A stretch of 64,000 nucleotides of DNA from Bacteroides oleiciplenus YIT 12058 (lineage in GTDB: Bacteria; Bacteroidota; Bacteroidia; Bacteroidales; Bacteroidaceae). Below the pieces are notes generated by a model. That model was not told the origin of the DNA, made no database searches, and saw only the letters and a list, made by a program, of their open reading frames with translations. This document shows, piece by piece, positions 34,478 through 42,798 of this stretch. The position numbers were made by a program, and so were the translations under genes. The stretch is taken from contig NZ_JH992944.1 in the NCBI RefSeq assembly GCF_000315485.1, positions 570,703 to 634,702 on the forward strand, in the 5' to 3' direction. Numbering within the stretch: position 1 is the first letter of the stretch; every line of letters begins with the position of its first letter.

Positions 34478-35029
34478 ATGAGTAATAAGATTGATATGAA
34501 AACGCTTGAAGCCTTGCAACAGGGATGTCACAAGGCATTTGAGATTGTTTTTCTGGCTTATTACGGAAAAGTAAAGGCGTTTATATACGGATACGTCAAG
34601 TCCGAACCGGATGCCGAGGAGTTGGCAGAAGATTTATTTGTAAATCTTTGGGTGAAACACCGGGATATAGACAATGCCAAATCGTTCGATGCTTTTCTGC
34701 ATACGATGGCAAGGAATTCGGCAATCAACTTTTTGAAGCATAAATATGTGCAGGAGGCTTATCTGAGCACAATTCAGGGGCAGGAATACGGTTCTACTTC
34801 CGAGGAGGATATGATAGCGAAAGAGTTGGGGTTGCTGATTGACAAGACGGTGGAAAACATGCCGGAGCAACGACGGAAGATTTATGTATTGAGCCGGAAC
34901 GAGGGATTGAGCAATGAAGAAATAGCCGAACGGCTACACACTACCAAAAGAAATGTAGAAAGCCAGTTGAGCCTTGCCTTGAAAGAGATACGGAAAACAA
35001 TCTCATGTTTCTTCGTAGTATTTTTATAA
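34478..35029 (+). CDS. ECF-type RNA polymerase sigma factor
   Basis: The product has 183 residues from MSNKIDMKTLEALQQG; the open frame extends 11 codons upstream to 34445 but the shorter form matches the family. Region 2: AFEIVFLAYYGKVKAFIYGYVKSEPDAEELAEDLFVNLWVKHRD. Region 4: MPEQRRKIYVLSRNEGLSNEEIAERLHTTKRNVESQLSLALKEIRK. Bacteroides ECF sigmas of this kind pair with a FecR anti-sigma and a TonB receptor bearing an STN domain, which follow here in that order. It probably drives transcription of the receptor gene. Confidence 0.95.
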   Translation: MSNKIDMKTLEALQQGCHKAFEIVFLAYYGKVKAFIYGYVKSEPDAEELAEDLFVNLWVKHRDIDNAKSFDAFLHTMARNSAINFLKHKYVQEAYLSTIQGQEYGSTSEEDMIAKELGLLIDKTVENMPEQRRKIYVLSRNEGLSNEEIAERLHTTKRNVESQLSLALKEIRKTISCFFVVFL

Positions 35030-35400
35030 AATCCTGACAGTATTCCATTCGAGAACGGATGCAAGTAGGACATTGATGGGGTATGTCCGGAACAGAGACG
35101 GGCTTAGTGTAGAAGTGAGTATAGAATCAATGCCGATGATGGGTACAATCAATGCCAATGATTCCTACCATCAATGCCAATGATGGGTATCATCAATGCC
35201 AATGATGATAGGCATCAATGGCATTGATGATAGGCTCAGTCCTAATGACAGTATAGATGACAGTCAGACATTGTATAGCTGAGTTCATTACCATGTACTT
35301 ATGAACAAAACCTTCATGAATAACCTCTCTTGAGAAAAATATCAGTTTTCTTATTGAGCTTTCCCCATCTCAACTGTATATATACCAAAAGGCAGTAAAA
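35030..35400. other. Gene-free stretch between sigma factor and FecR genes
   Basis: No ORF is credible. The centre is filled by a 22-bp-period repeat array (35104-35257). No clear TAnnTTTG promoter is visible close to the FecR start; ACTGTATATATACC at about 35368 is AT-rich but not a match. Confidence 0.5.
35104..35257. repeat. 22-bp-period tandem array
   Basis: Five copies of a 15-bp core start at 35126, 35148, 35170, 35192 and 35214, each exactly 22 bp apart. The core reads ATCAATGCCAATGAT (first copy has one change); the last reads ATCAATGGCATTGAT, which contains the inverted half GGCATTGAT. Spacer sequences differ (GGGTACA, TCCTACC, GGGTATC, GATAGGC). Degenerate units flank at 35104 and 35236. 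Since 22 is not a multiple of 3 the array is not coding. A second array with the same period but another sequence lies at 50189-50386. Confidence 0.85.
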
Positions 35401-36372
35401 ATGGAAGCAAACTCTATTGTTAGAATCATACGAAAATATTTGTCGGGACGTTTCTCGCCCGAAACTGAGGAAAAGGTTCAGAGATGGATTATCAAAGACA
35501 AGTACCCGGAGGAAAAAGAGAAAGCCTCACTCGCCTATTGGAACGAAGTAGAAGCGAAATCCGATACGGACACTTACCTTGCCTTGGAACGGGTGAATAA
35601 AAGAATCGGTCATCAAAAGATGCGCCCCCTCCCCTTGCATCAAAAAATCGGCCGCATCGCAGCCGTACTCATTCCACTATTCATCCTAGCAGGAGGCTAT
35701 CTTTACCATACTTCCACCCGGAATAATCTGATTGAGATTTCAGCAGCATACGGTGAAAAGAAACACCTCCTCCTGCCCGACAGCTCCGAAATATGGCTGA
35801 ATGCCGGAACCGTTATCAAATATCCCAAACGGTTTTCTGACTCCCAACGCACCGTGCACCTCAACGGCGAAGCCTACTTCTCCGTCAAAAAAGATGCCGC
35901 CCACCCGTTCATTGTAAATACTCCGCAGCTCTCCGTCAAGGTATTGGGAACCAAATTCAACGTAAAGGCTTATGCGGACGATAATTCAGTGACTACCACC
36001 CTGATAAGCGGCAAGGTAGAAGTCACCTCCCCCGCCCAGACCTCCCGGATATTGAAACCCAACGAACAACTGACCTATGACAAGCGCACCTCCGACATCA
36101 GCATTACGGAAATCCCCGCCAATGACACCGATAGCTGGATCACCGGAAAGCTAATATTCACCCATGCACCTTTCACCGAAATCATCCGGACACTGGAAAG
36201 GCGGTACAACGTAACGTTCACCACCTCCGTCAATATCCCCGCCTCCAAACGCTACACCGTCAGGTTCCTGAAAAACGAGAATCTGGACGAGATATTAACC
36301 GTACTGAAAGAAATGATTGGCTTCCGCTACCGGCAGGAGGGCAACGAAATAGAATTAAGTAATAACCCGTAA
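35401..36372 (+). CDS. FecR-type anti-sigma factor
   Basis: The product has 323 residues. A cytoplasmic N-terminus of about 83 residues (IRKYLSGRFSPETEEKVQRWI) would hold the sigma factor. A membrane helix follows at about 84-102 (GRIAAVLIPLFILAGGYLY). The periplasmic FecR domain (about 110-215) has YGEKKHLLLPDSSEIWLNAGTVIKYPKRF and VLGTKFNVKAYADD; a DUF4974 domain closes the protein (KLIFTHAPFTEIIRTLERRYNV). It partners the sigma factor upstream and receives signal from the STN domain of the TonB receptor downstream. Confidence 0.95.
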   Translation: MEANSIVRIIRKYLSGRFSPETEEKVQRWIIKDKYPEEKEKASLAYWNEVEAKSDTDTYLALERVNKRIGHQKMRPLPLHQKIGRIAAVLIPLFILAGGYLYHTSTRNNLIEISAAYGEKKHLLLPDSSEIWLNAGTVIKYPKRFSDSQRTVHLNGEAYFSVKKDAAHPFIVNTPQLSVKVLGTKFNVKAYADDNSVTTTLISGKVEVTSPAQTSRILKPNEQLTYDKRTSDISITEIPANDTDSWITGKLIFTHAPFTEIIRTLERRYNVTFTTSVNIPASKRYTVRFLKNENLDEILTVLKEMIGFRYRQEGNEIELSNNP

Positions 36373-36398
36373 AACCCAGCAGCCTATGGAAGAAAAAA

Positions 36399-36456
36399 GG
36401 AACCGGATTGTAGCTTGAGACCATCAACCCGGTTCTGAGATGTTAATCCTTTTTTA
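36399..36456 (+). terminator. Possible terminator after the FecR gene
   Basis: GAACCGG (from 36400) pairs with CCGGTTC (to 36435), and the flanking AAAAAAGG pairs with CCTTTTTT near 36449-36456. The loop is long and the stem imperfect. It may lower transcription between the FecR and receptor genes. Confidence 0.4.
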
Positions 36457-36576
36457 CTTTTAAACTAACAATAAAGTATTAACCCTACAAAGATAATGCA
36501 AATTGAGTGCAGAACTTTCATGCTTGCATGAAAAAGTTATGCCGAAATGCAGCTTATCTTATAAAAATGTACAATA

Positions 36577-39201
36577 ATGAATCGAATAAGCATTAATAAG
36601 CAAATAAATAAAAACATTATTTTCCTGCTCTTCACCCTTCTCTCCCTTACCGCTACAGCGCAGGATGAAGGGAAAAGAATCACCATACAGAATAAAAATA
36701 GTTCGCTGAAAGAAGCCTTTGTCCAGATAGAACTACAAACCGGCTACAGCGTGGCTTATGAACTATCCGCCTTAGACGTAAAAAAACAACTCTCCCTTTC
36801 CTTCAAAAACCTGAGCATAGACAAAGCATTATCCCAAATCCTGAAAGGCACCCGCTATACTTACAAAATAACCGGCTACCACATCATCATCACCTCCCCG
36901 GACAAGCAACAACCGTCCGCCAAAGAAAAGACACAAAAACTAACTCAAACCATAAGAGGCATCGTTATCGACTCCAAAACCAACATGCCGATAGAATTTG
37001 TCACCGTAAGAATCACAGGCAGCGGTTCGCTGGGCGCCACCACCGATAGTTTAGGCAGATTCCGGATAGACCACGTCCCGGTGGGGCGCTGCAACCTGCA
37101 AGCATCTTTTGTGGGCTACAACGCAAGCATCCTCAACGAAATCCCCGTGACTTCCTCCAAAGAAGTGTACCTCGAAATCCCTCTCGACGAAAATGTTCAC
37201 TCATTGGACGAAGTCGTCATACACCCCGAAGTCCGGAAAGACAAGCCCCTGAACACCATGGCCATCACCGGCGGACGCATGATTAGCATGGAAGAAGCCG
37301 GCAGGTTTGCCAACGGCTTCGACGACCCCGCCCGACTGACCACCGCATTTGCAGGCGTGGCAGGCAGCGTCGGGACAAACGCGATAGCCATCAGAGGAAA
37401 TTCCCCCCAGTTCACGCAGTGGAGGCTGGAAGGTGTCGAAATACCCAATCCCACCCACTTTGCCGACGTCTCCGGTCTGGGCGGCGGCTTCCTGTCCGCC
37501 CTGAGCACACAGGTCGTGGGCAACTCCGATTTCTACAACGGCGCTTTCCCTGCCGAATACAGCAATGCCTTATCAGGCGTTTTCGACATGCACATCCGCA
37601 ACGGAAACAATCAGAAGTATGAGCATACCTTCCAGTTGGGAATTATGGGTATCGACCTTGCATCCGAAGGTCCCCTCAGCAAGAAGCAAGGCAGTTCCTA
37701 CATCTTCAATTACCGTTTCTCCACCACTTCCTTGGCTACCGGAAACGATATAAACATGAAATACCAGGATCTTGCCTTCAAACTGAACTTCCCGACAAAG
37801 AGAGCCGGCACCTTCTCTTTATGGGGAATTGGCCTGATAGACCGCAACAAGCCCGAAGCCGAGGAACGGGAGAAATGGGAAACACAAGCCGACCGCCAGT
37901 CGGGCGAAATCAACCTGGACAAAGCCGCCGCAGGTGTAACTCACAAATACCTCATCAATGCAGACACTTATATCCGTTCGTCACTCGCCGCCACCTATTC
38001 ACAAGACCACACGATAGCCAATCAGCAGACAGAAGATGACCGGATAGTCCCCGTAGGAGACATCCGGAATTCCAAATGGGACGTTGTCTTCAACTCTTAT
38101 CTGAATAAGAAATTCAGTCCCAACCATGTGAACAGGACGGGTATCACCCTCACAGGGCTGAAATATGACCTGGACTATAAAGTCAGCCCCTACTTCGGAC
38201 TGGACATCCCCATGGAACAAATCTCAAAAGGTAACGGAGAAAGCGCCGTACTCTCGGCATACAGCAGTTCCGTCATCAACTTAAGCAACCGCCTCACCGC
38301 CAGTCTGGGCCTCACCGCCCAATACTTCACCCTCAACAAGAACTGGTCTGTAGAGCCCCGGGCAGCCATCAAGTGGTCTTTCCTTCCGAAGCACTCCCTG
38401 GCAGCAGCCTACGGTCTGCACAGCCGCCGGGAGAAACTGGATTATTACTTCGTGGAACGCACCGTCAACGGCAAAACCGAATCCAACAAATATCTGGATT
38501 TTGCCAAAGCCCATCACTTCGGACTTACGTATGACTGGAACATCAACCCGTACATGCACCTGAAGATAGAGCCCTATTATCAATATCTGTTCCGCATCCC
38601 CGTCGAAGAGAATTCTTCCTTTTCCATCATCAACCACCAGGACTTCTATCTGGAAAGGATACTCAAGAACAAAGGAGTGGGCAAGAATTATGGTATCGAC
38701 ATCACCCTGGAACAATACATGAAAGACGGCTTCTATTATATGATAACAGCTTCCCTGTTCAAATCCCGCTATAAAGGCGGAGACAACATCTGGCGCAATA
38801 CGCGACTGGACAAAAACTACCTGCTGAACGTCCTTGCCGGAAAAGAATGGATGGTGGGCCGGCTGAAACAAAATGTACTCAGCCTCAACGGACGCATCTA
38901 CTTCCAGGGAGGCGACCGCTACACCCCGGTGGACAGGAAGCAAAGCATGATAGAACATGACATTGTATTCGACGAAACGAAGGCATACAGCGAAAAGTTC
39001 TCCCCGACTATCAACGGCGATATTTCCTTCAGCTACCGGATTAATAAGAAAAAGGTATCGCACGAGTTTGCCATCAAACTGCTGAATGTGGGCATGCGCA
39101 CCGGAATGCATTTCTATGAATATAATGAGAAAACTAATAAAATCAAAAAGGTTGACGGCACAGGTTTAATCCCCAATATAAGCTATAAAATCTATTTTTA
39201 A
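36577..39201 (+). CDS. TonB-dependent receptor with N-terminal STN signalling domain
   Basis: The product has 874 residues with signal peptide ending TATAQ. Residues about 30-110 form an STN domain (ITIQNKNSSLKEAFVQIELQTG, SLSFKNLSIDKALSQILKGT), the part that contacts FecR. A carboxypeptidase-regulatory-like domain follows (TIRGIVIDSKTNMPIEFVTVRI, about 127-215), then the plug (IAIRGNSPQFTQWRLEGVEIPNPTHF) and barrel ending in LIPNISYKIYF. No SusD-like gene follows, and the protein is shorter than SusC types, so the cargo may be a small molecule, iron complex or a short glycan rather than a long polysaccharide. Confidence 0.92.
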   Translation: MNRISINKQINKNIIFLLFTLLSLTATAQDEGKRITIQNKNSSLKEAFVQIELQTGYSVAYELSALDVKKQLSLSFKNLSIDKALSQILKGTRYTYKITGYHIIITSPDKQQPSAKEKTQKLTQTIRGIVIDSKTNMPIEFVTVRITGSGSLGATTDSLGRFRIDHVPVGRCNLQASFVGYNASILNEIPVTSSKEVYLEIPLDENVHSLDEVVIHPEVRKDKPLNTMAITGGRMISMEEAGRFANGFDDPARLTTAFAGVAGSVGTNAIAIRGNSPQFTQWRLEGVEIPNPTHFADVSGLGGGFLSALSTQVVGNSDFYNGAFPAEYSNALSGVFDMHIRNGNNQKYEHTFQLGIMGIDLASEGPLSKKQGSSYIFNYRFSTTSLATGNDINMKYQDLAFKLNFPTKRAGTFSLWGIGLIDRNKPEAEEREKWETQADRQSGEINLDKAAAGVTHKYLINADTYIRSSLAATYSQDHTIANQQTEDDRIVPVGDIRNSKWDVVFNSYLNKKFSPNHVNRTGITLTGLKYDLDYKVSPYFGLDIPMEQISKGNGESAVLSAYSSSVINLSNRLTASLGLTAQYFTLNKNWSVEPRAAIKWSFLPKHSLAAAYGLHSRREKLDYYFVERTVNGKTESNKYLDFAKAHHFGLTYDWNINPYMHLKIEPYYQYLFRIPVEENSSFSIINHQDFYLERILKNKGVGKNYGIDITLEQYMKDGFYYMITASLFKSRYKGGDNIWRNTRLDKNYLLNVLAGKEWMVGRLKQNVLSLNGRIYFQGGDRYTPVDRKQSMIEHDIVFDETKAYSEKFSPTINGDISFSYRINKKKVSHEFAIKLLNVGMRTGMHFYEYNEKTNKIKKVDGTGLIPNISYKIYF

Positions 39202-39250
39202 AAGACACAAGGAAAACAACCAACAGTTCATTTCAATTCCCTCATAAACA

Positions 39251-39300
39251 AAAAAAGCGATTGTGACAAAAGTTTCTTTAACTTATGCACAACCGCTTTT
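39251..39300. terminator. Bidirectional terminator between convergent genes
   Basis: AAAAAAGCGATTGTG (39251-39265) pairs with CACAACCGCTTTT (39288-39300) with one mismatch and a 22-base loop. It ends in T on both strands and serves both the TonB receptor gene and the ceramidase-like gene. Confidence 0.75.
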
Positions 39301-39332
39301 ACTTAAAACATCAATATATAATATAGTTTTTT

Positions 39333-40583
39333 TTACCTAAAAACACCCATCATCCAATAATAATTCTCTATCAGCTTATTGAATATCTTTTCCGCAGCTC
39401 CTACCTCTATCAGCCCCGGACCGTTATCCGCTCCAAATCCACCATAAGCCGCCGAACGGATATCAGGCAGGTACACCGGCCACTTCCCATTATTCCAAGT
39501 ATATCCGAAAAGGAAAGGAATAACGTTATTGGGCTGCATCTCACGCTTCCAGTCTATCTGGAATTTAATGAAAGGTTCTCCGGGAACAGCAGCAATGGCA
39601 ATGCGGTCGTTTATGGATATGACTGAGAAATAGACATTATACTTCAGGGATTTATCATGTCTACCGGTGAAGTGCAGAGAGTCAGTCTTTACCTTAATAT
39701 CCGCTACATCATATGGGTTCGGGTAGATTTCCCTGGCAAGCTTAACCGTTTCAATAGAAAGCAATTTTCCCATACGGTCGATCAAATCATAATTGGAGGG
39801 ACGCGGATCGTCTGGTCCCGTACGTCCACCGTCTTTAAACAATGGGGCCTGATTGCCGCCACCGCCTTGAACAAACAAACAATAGACCTGATTATTAAAA
39901 GCTTCTTCCGTATATTTCGTAGCATAACCTACATAATCGGCAGAAATTTCAAAGTTATTCCAGGCTACGTCCGGATGACAGGCATAATTCATGAGAATTA
40001 CTTTGGGATTTCCTTTCGTATCTTCCAGTTTTATCACTCCTACGGAATTATCAACCGGTCCGTGCGGGATACGTTCCGGATTTACAGCCCGGTAATGATC
40101 GTCTCCCAACCAGGATTCGCGGGCACGCCCGTCTTCCCGCAGGATAAGGCGGTTGAAGCTCAGTTGGGGGAAAGTACGGTAACCGGCTGAAATACGCGCC
40201 TCAAACATAGATGTAGAGGCTTCTTTCAGCGCATTGGTGATTTGTGCTTCAAGCCATTCCTTCGGCCCTGCCTGTGAGGAGTGTGTATGTTGGGGGCAGA
40301 AATACACTTCCTGTAATTTAAATTGCTTTTTCAGTTTCTCTGCCAACGGAATGTTGGTATATCCACCTAAATCCAAAGCTACAAATGCAATACGCGAATC
40401 TCCCGCCTCAAGAATAAGGGATCTCGCATACAGCGAATCGTGCACCGGATAACGAGGATTGGGTGGAGTTATGTTCACTTTGCTGGTACCGGCCATTAAC
40501 TTTTCCGCAGCGCCAGCATTCGCAGCAGAAAAAAAACTCATCAGTACACACAGTACTGTTAACCAAAAGTTTTGTGTTCTCAT
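39333..40583 (-). CDS. Neutral/alkaline ceramidase-like hydrolase (PF04734 N-domain type)
   Basis: The product has 416 residues with a signal peptide of about 25 residues. Landmarks of the neutral ceramidase catalytic domain: AGTSKVNITPP, FVALDLGG, CPQHTHSSQAGP (zinc His), LMNYACHPDVAWNN (zinc His) and FVQGGGGNQAP, which replaces the usual GDVSPN block. The C-terminal Ig-like domain of true ceramidases is missing. Related proteins are common in carbohydrate loci and may act on amide- or ester-linked groups other than ceramide. It is the second gene of an operon with the GH35-like enzyme (49-bp gap), under the repeat-type promoter at 42328-42373. Confidence 0.78.
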   Translation of the reverse strand: MRTQNFWLTVLCVLMSFFSAANAGAAEKLMAGTSKVNITPPNPRYPVHDSLYARSLILEAGDSRIAFVALDLGGYTNIPLAEKLKKQFKLQEVYFCPQHTHSSQAGPKEWLEAQITNALKEASTSMFEARISAGYRTFPQLSFNRLILREDGRARESWLGDDHYRAVNPERIPHGPVDNSVGVIKLEDTKGNPKVILMNYACHPDVAWNNFEISADYVGYATKYTEEAFNNQVYCLFVQGGGGNQAPLFKDGGRTGPDDPRPSNYDLIDRMGKLLSIETVKLAREIYPNPYDVADIKVKTDSLHFTGRHDKSLKYNVYFSVISINDRIAIAAVPGEPFIKFQIDWKREMQPNNVIPFLFGYTWNNGKWPVYLPDIRSAAYGGFGADNGPGLIEVGAAEKIFNKLIENYYWMMGVFR

Positions 40584-40632
40584 TTGAAATCTATTTAATT
40601 GATAATATGTACATTTCTCATTAATAAAGATG

Positions 40633-42285
40633 TCATGGCTCCACCGGAATAAGCTTGACTATTACGGTAGTAATAAGGTCCGGAGTCTTCTCCTCATTAG
40701 TATAGACAGGCGGCATCTTCACGCCTCCCACACCCTGCATAGCTTCGTCACCTCCCAGATATCTCAGGGTTTTCCATTCACCGTTCACAAAACGTCCTTC
40801 CCTGATAGTGCCGTAGCTAATACCGGGACGCTTCTTGTTTTTTGAACTGAAAGAGATATTCACACTATAACCGGAAACCAGAAATTCATCTTCCGACAGT
40901 CTGATAACCAAGCCATATCCTTCATAAGGTTCTGCTGTATGATAATTAACATGCATTTCATAATCACCAAAGTCTATCCTGTCACTGGTATTCCCTTCCT
41001 GCATGAAACCTCTCATCCGGCCTGTTCCCTGTTCTTTTGCGATGAGCGGCAGCAGATTTCCCAGGACTTCATACGCAGCTTTCAGCGGATGCTTCTCATT
41101 ATATACGCTATAATTGTCTATCGCAAAAGGTGAAAAACACATCGCATCAAATTCAGCCAGGGTATAGAACGCTTTGGCAGGCCCGCTCCATTTCTCACCC
41201 CGGAACAGAGCAACGGCCTCGGGCACAAATACCGGATTATCATTCCGGTCATACTCCTTCAGTTTCGAAATATAGTCTTCATTGTAATTATCCACGGCAA
41301 GGACATCTATCGCAGGGGCTGCCAACTGATAGATATCGAGCATCCGGGCATTCGGTCCTCCACTGGGATACTTTCCTGGTATGGGGTCTTTCGGATAAAT
41401 GGTCCAAGCATTCACAAACATCGGTATCGGATAAGCCTCTTTTCCGGCAGAGGCGACTTGTTGAATATGACGGGCATAATGCCACCCCATAAACATTTCA
41501 TCAGCCAGATTATGGCTTTCATTGCCGAACAACTCCTGCCAGCTTCCTTGTGTTTTCTTTCCATTGACTTTCCACTGTCCGATTATCTCCGGTAGTATTT
41601 TCTTCTCATTCTTCGAGATATACTTCACAAGTTCTTCCGGAACATCCTTCCTAAAAAGTTCTTCTGCCTTGAGCGAACGGTCTCTGCTATCTCCCAGCAA
41701 GCCTACCTCATTCTCCACCTGTACCATCAGCACAGTTTGTTCCGCACTGTCTATCTGCCTGATATGGCTCATCAATGCACTGAAAGCTTTTGATTCGATA
41801 TCAGTCAGTGCCTGTGTAAAGTTGGATAAATACGGAAGATTTCCACCATCCTGGCCTCTCATCCGGGGAAAGCGTTTCGTGTCTTTCATCACCCAATAGG
41901 GGGCATAGCCTGACGATCCATTCTTCCAACTTCCAAACCAAAGAAAGACAAGTTTCAGGTCATATTTTCTCGCCTCATTGATAAGTCCGTCCACAACAGT
42001 AAAATCATATTTGCCTTCTTCGGGTTCCAGTTGTTCCCAAGTTACTGCAAGAAGAACCGTATTCAGATTGAGATTCTTCAGATTCCGCCACTTCGGAGCC
42101 ATGCTTTCAAGTGTAGATGCACTCGAGTTCATCAGTTCTCCGGCCAGCATAACATAAGGTTTGTTATCCAGCACCAATTGCTTTACTCCACTCTTGTTTT
42201 TTACTATCTTCGGCAAGTCACGCGCCGACAGACCCAAGCCTGCTGACAGCAGGCATAACAGAAAAATACTAATTACTTTTTTCAC
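40633..42285 (-). CDS. GH35/GH42-like beta-galactosidase with DUF5597 C-terminal domain
   Basis: The product has 550 residues and starts with GTG at 42285 (VKKVISIFLL...), giving a signal peptide ending LSA. The barrel shows LAGELMNSSASTLESM, VTWEQLEPEEGKYDF, acid/base Glu193 in VQVENEVG and nucleophile Glu356 in VFVPEAV. The C-terminal beta domain (about 430-545) is DUF5597. Such enzymes are described as beta-galactosidase-type in Bacteroides and Xanthomonas relatives. First gene of an operon with the ceramidase-like gene. Confidence 0.85.
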   Translation of the reverse strand: MKKVISIFLLCLLSAGLGLSARDLPKIVKNKSGVKQLVLDNKPYVMLAGELMNSSASTLESMAPKWRNLKNLNLNTVLLAVTWEQLEPEEGKYDFTVVDGLINEARKYDLKLVFLWFGSWKNGSSGYAPYWVMKDTKRFPRMRGQDGGNLPYLSNFTQALTDIESKAFSALMSHIRQIDSAEQTVLMVQVENEVGLLGDSRDRSLKAEELFRKDVPEELVKYISKNEKKILPEIIGQWKVNGKKTQGSWQELFGNESHNLADEMFMGWHYARHIQQVASAGKEAYPIPMFVNAWTIYPKDPIPGKYPSGGPNARMLDIYQLAAPAIDVLAVDNYNEDYISKLKEYDRNDNPVFVPEAVALFRGEKWSGPAKAFYTLAEFDAMCFSPFAIDNYSVYNEKHPLKAAYEVLGNLLPLIAKEQGTGRMRGFMQEGNTSDRIDFGDYEMHVNYHTAEPYEGYGLVIRLSEDEFLVSGYSVNISFSSKNKKRPGISYGTIREGRFVNGEWKTLRYLGGDEAMQGVGGVKMPPVYTNEEKTPDLITTVIVKLIPVEP

Positions 42286-42327
42286 GGTATTATTACTCTA
42301 AAGTTTAACGTTCACGCTATTTTTCGG

Positions 42328-42373
42328 CAATAATACACGCGGATACTTAAAAAAGCGATTAATTCTATATTAA
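42328..42373 (-). promoter_or_regulatory. Promoter with compact repeat operator for the GH35-ceramidase operon
   Basis: Minus strand boxes: TTAAT at 42373-42369, TTAAT at 42362-42358 and TTAAG at 42350-42346, spaced 11 and 12 bp. The -7-like element TATTATTG is at 42335-42328, starting 15 bp after the last box. The 15-bp distance and the CTTTTTTAAG stretch match the promoters at 955, 16787 and 27867, but there is no 23-bp gap. Confidence 0.5.
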
Positions 42374-42460
42374 CTTAGGAAATGATTTATTATTTTTAAT
42401 GCATGAACTAACCATTCACAGCAAATGTTATATCAATAAGAACTTTAAAACACAACTATC

Positions 42461-42709
42461 ATGGAAAAGTATCTGATTCATAGTAACGAATTGCATTTCA
42501 TTAATAAGGAACGCATTCACCAGGCGGTAGAGAAAATGGTAGAGTCACTGGACATGGCGGCAGGTTCCACCCGAGGCTTTGACTTGTACACTGTAGTAGA
42601 AAGCTACTTCACTGATCTTGAGAAACGAAGGGAAATCAACCATTTACTACATATCGAAAAGAATGAATGTGAAGAAATAGAAGAAGAACTCGGAGTATAT
42701 GAGATGTAA
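42461..42709 (+). CDS. Small conserved-looking cytoplasmic protein, function unknown
   Basis: The product has 82 residues, acidic and helical, without signal peptide or membrane segment (for example RIHQAVEKMVESLDMAAGSTRGFDLYTVVESYFTDLEKRREINHLL). It is not a shadow of another ORF, has a clean start and a strong terminator directly after it (42745-42789), so it is probably a real gene. I do not recognise the family. Confidence 0.65.
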   Translation: MEKYLIHSNELHFINKERIHQAVEKMVESLDMAAGSTRGFDLYTVVESYFTDLEKRREINHLLHIEKNECEEIEEELGVYEM

Positions 42710-42744
42710 AGAAAATAACAATATTCATAGTAAGTAATAACAAT

Positions 42745-42789
42745 AAATGAAGAGGAGCATCACAGTAAGTGCAATGCTCCTCTTCATTT
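42745..42789. terminator. Strong bidirectional terminator
   Basis: A 16-bp perfect stem pairs AAATGAAGAGGAGCAT (42745-42760) with ATGCTCCTCTTCATTT (42774-42789) around a 13-base loop. It lies between the convergent 82-residue gene and the MscS gene and can serve both. Confidence 0.9.
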
Positions 42790-42798
42790 ATATGACGA

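Noticed and set aside
38281..39111. 276-codon minus-strand ORF inside the TonB receptor gene
   Set aside because: Mirror frame of a well-supported beta-barrel coding region; no family features of its own.
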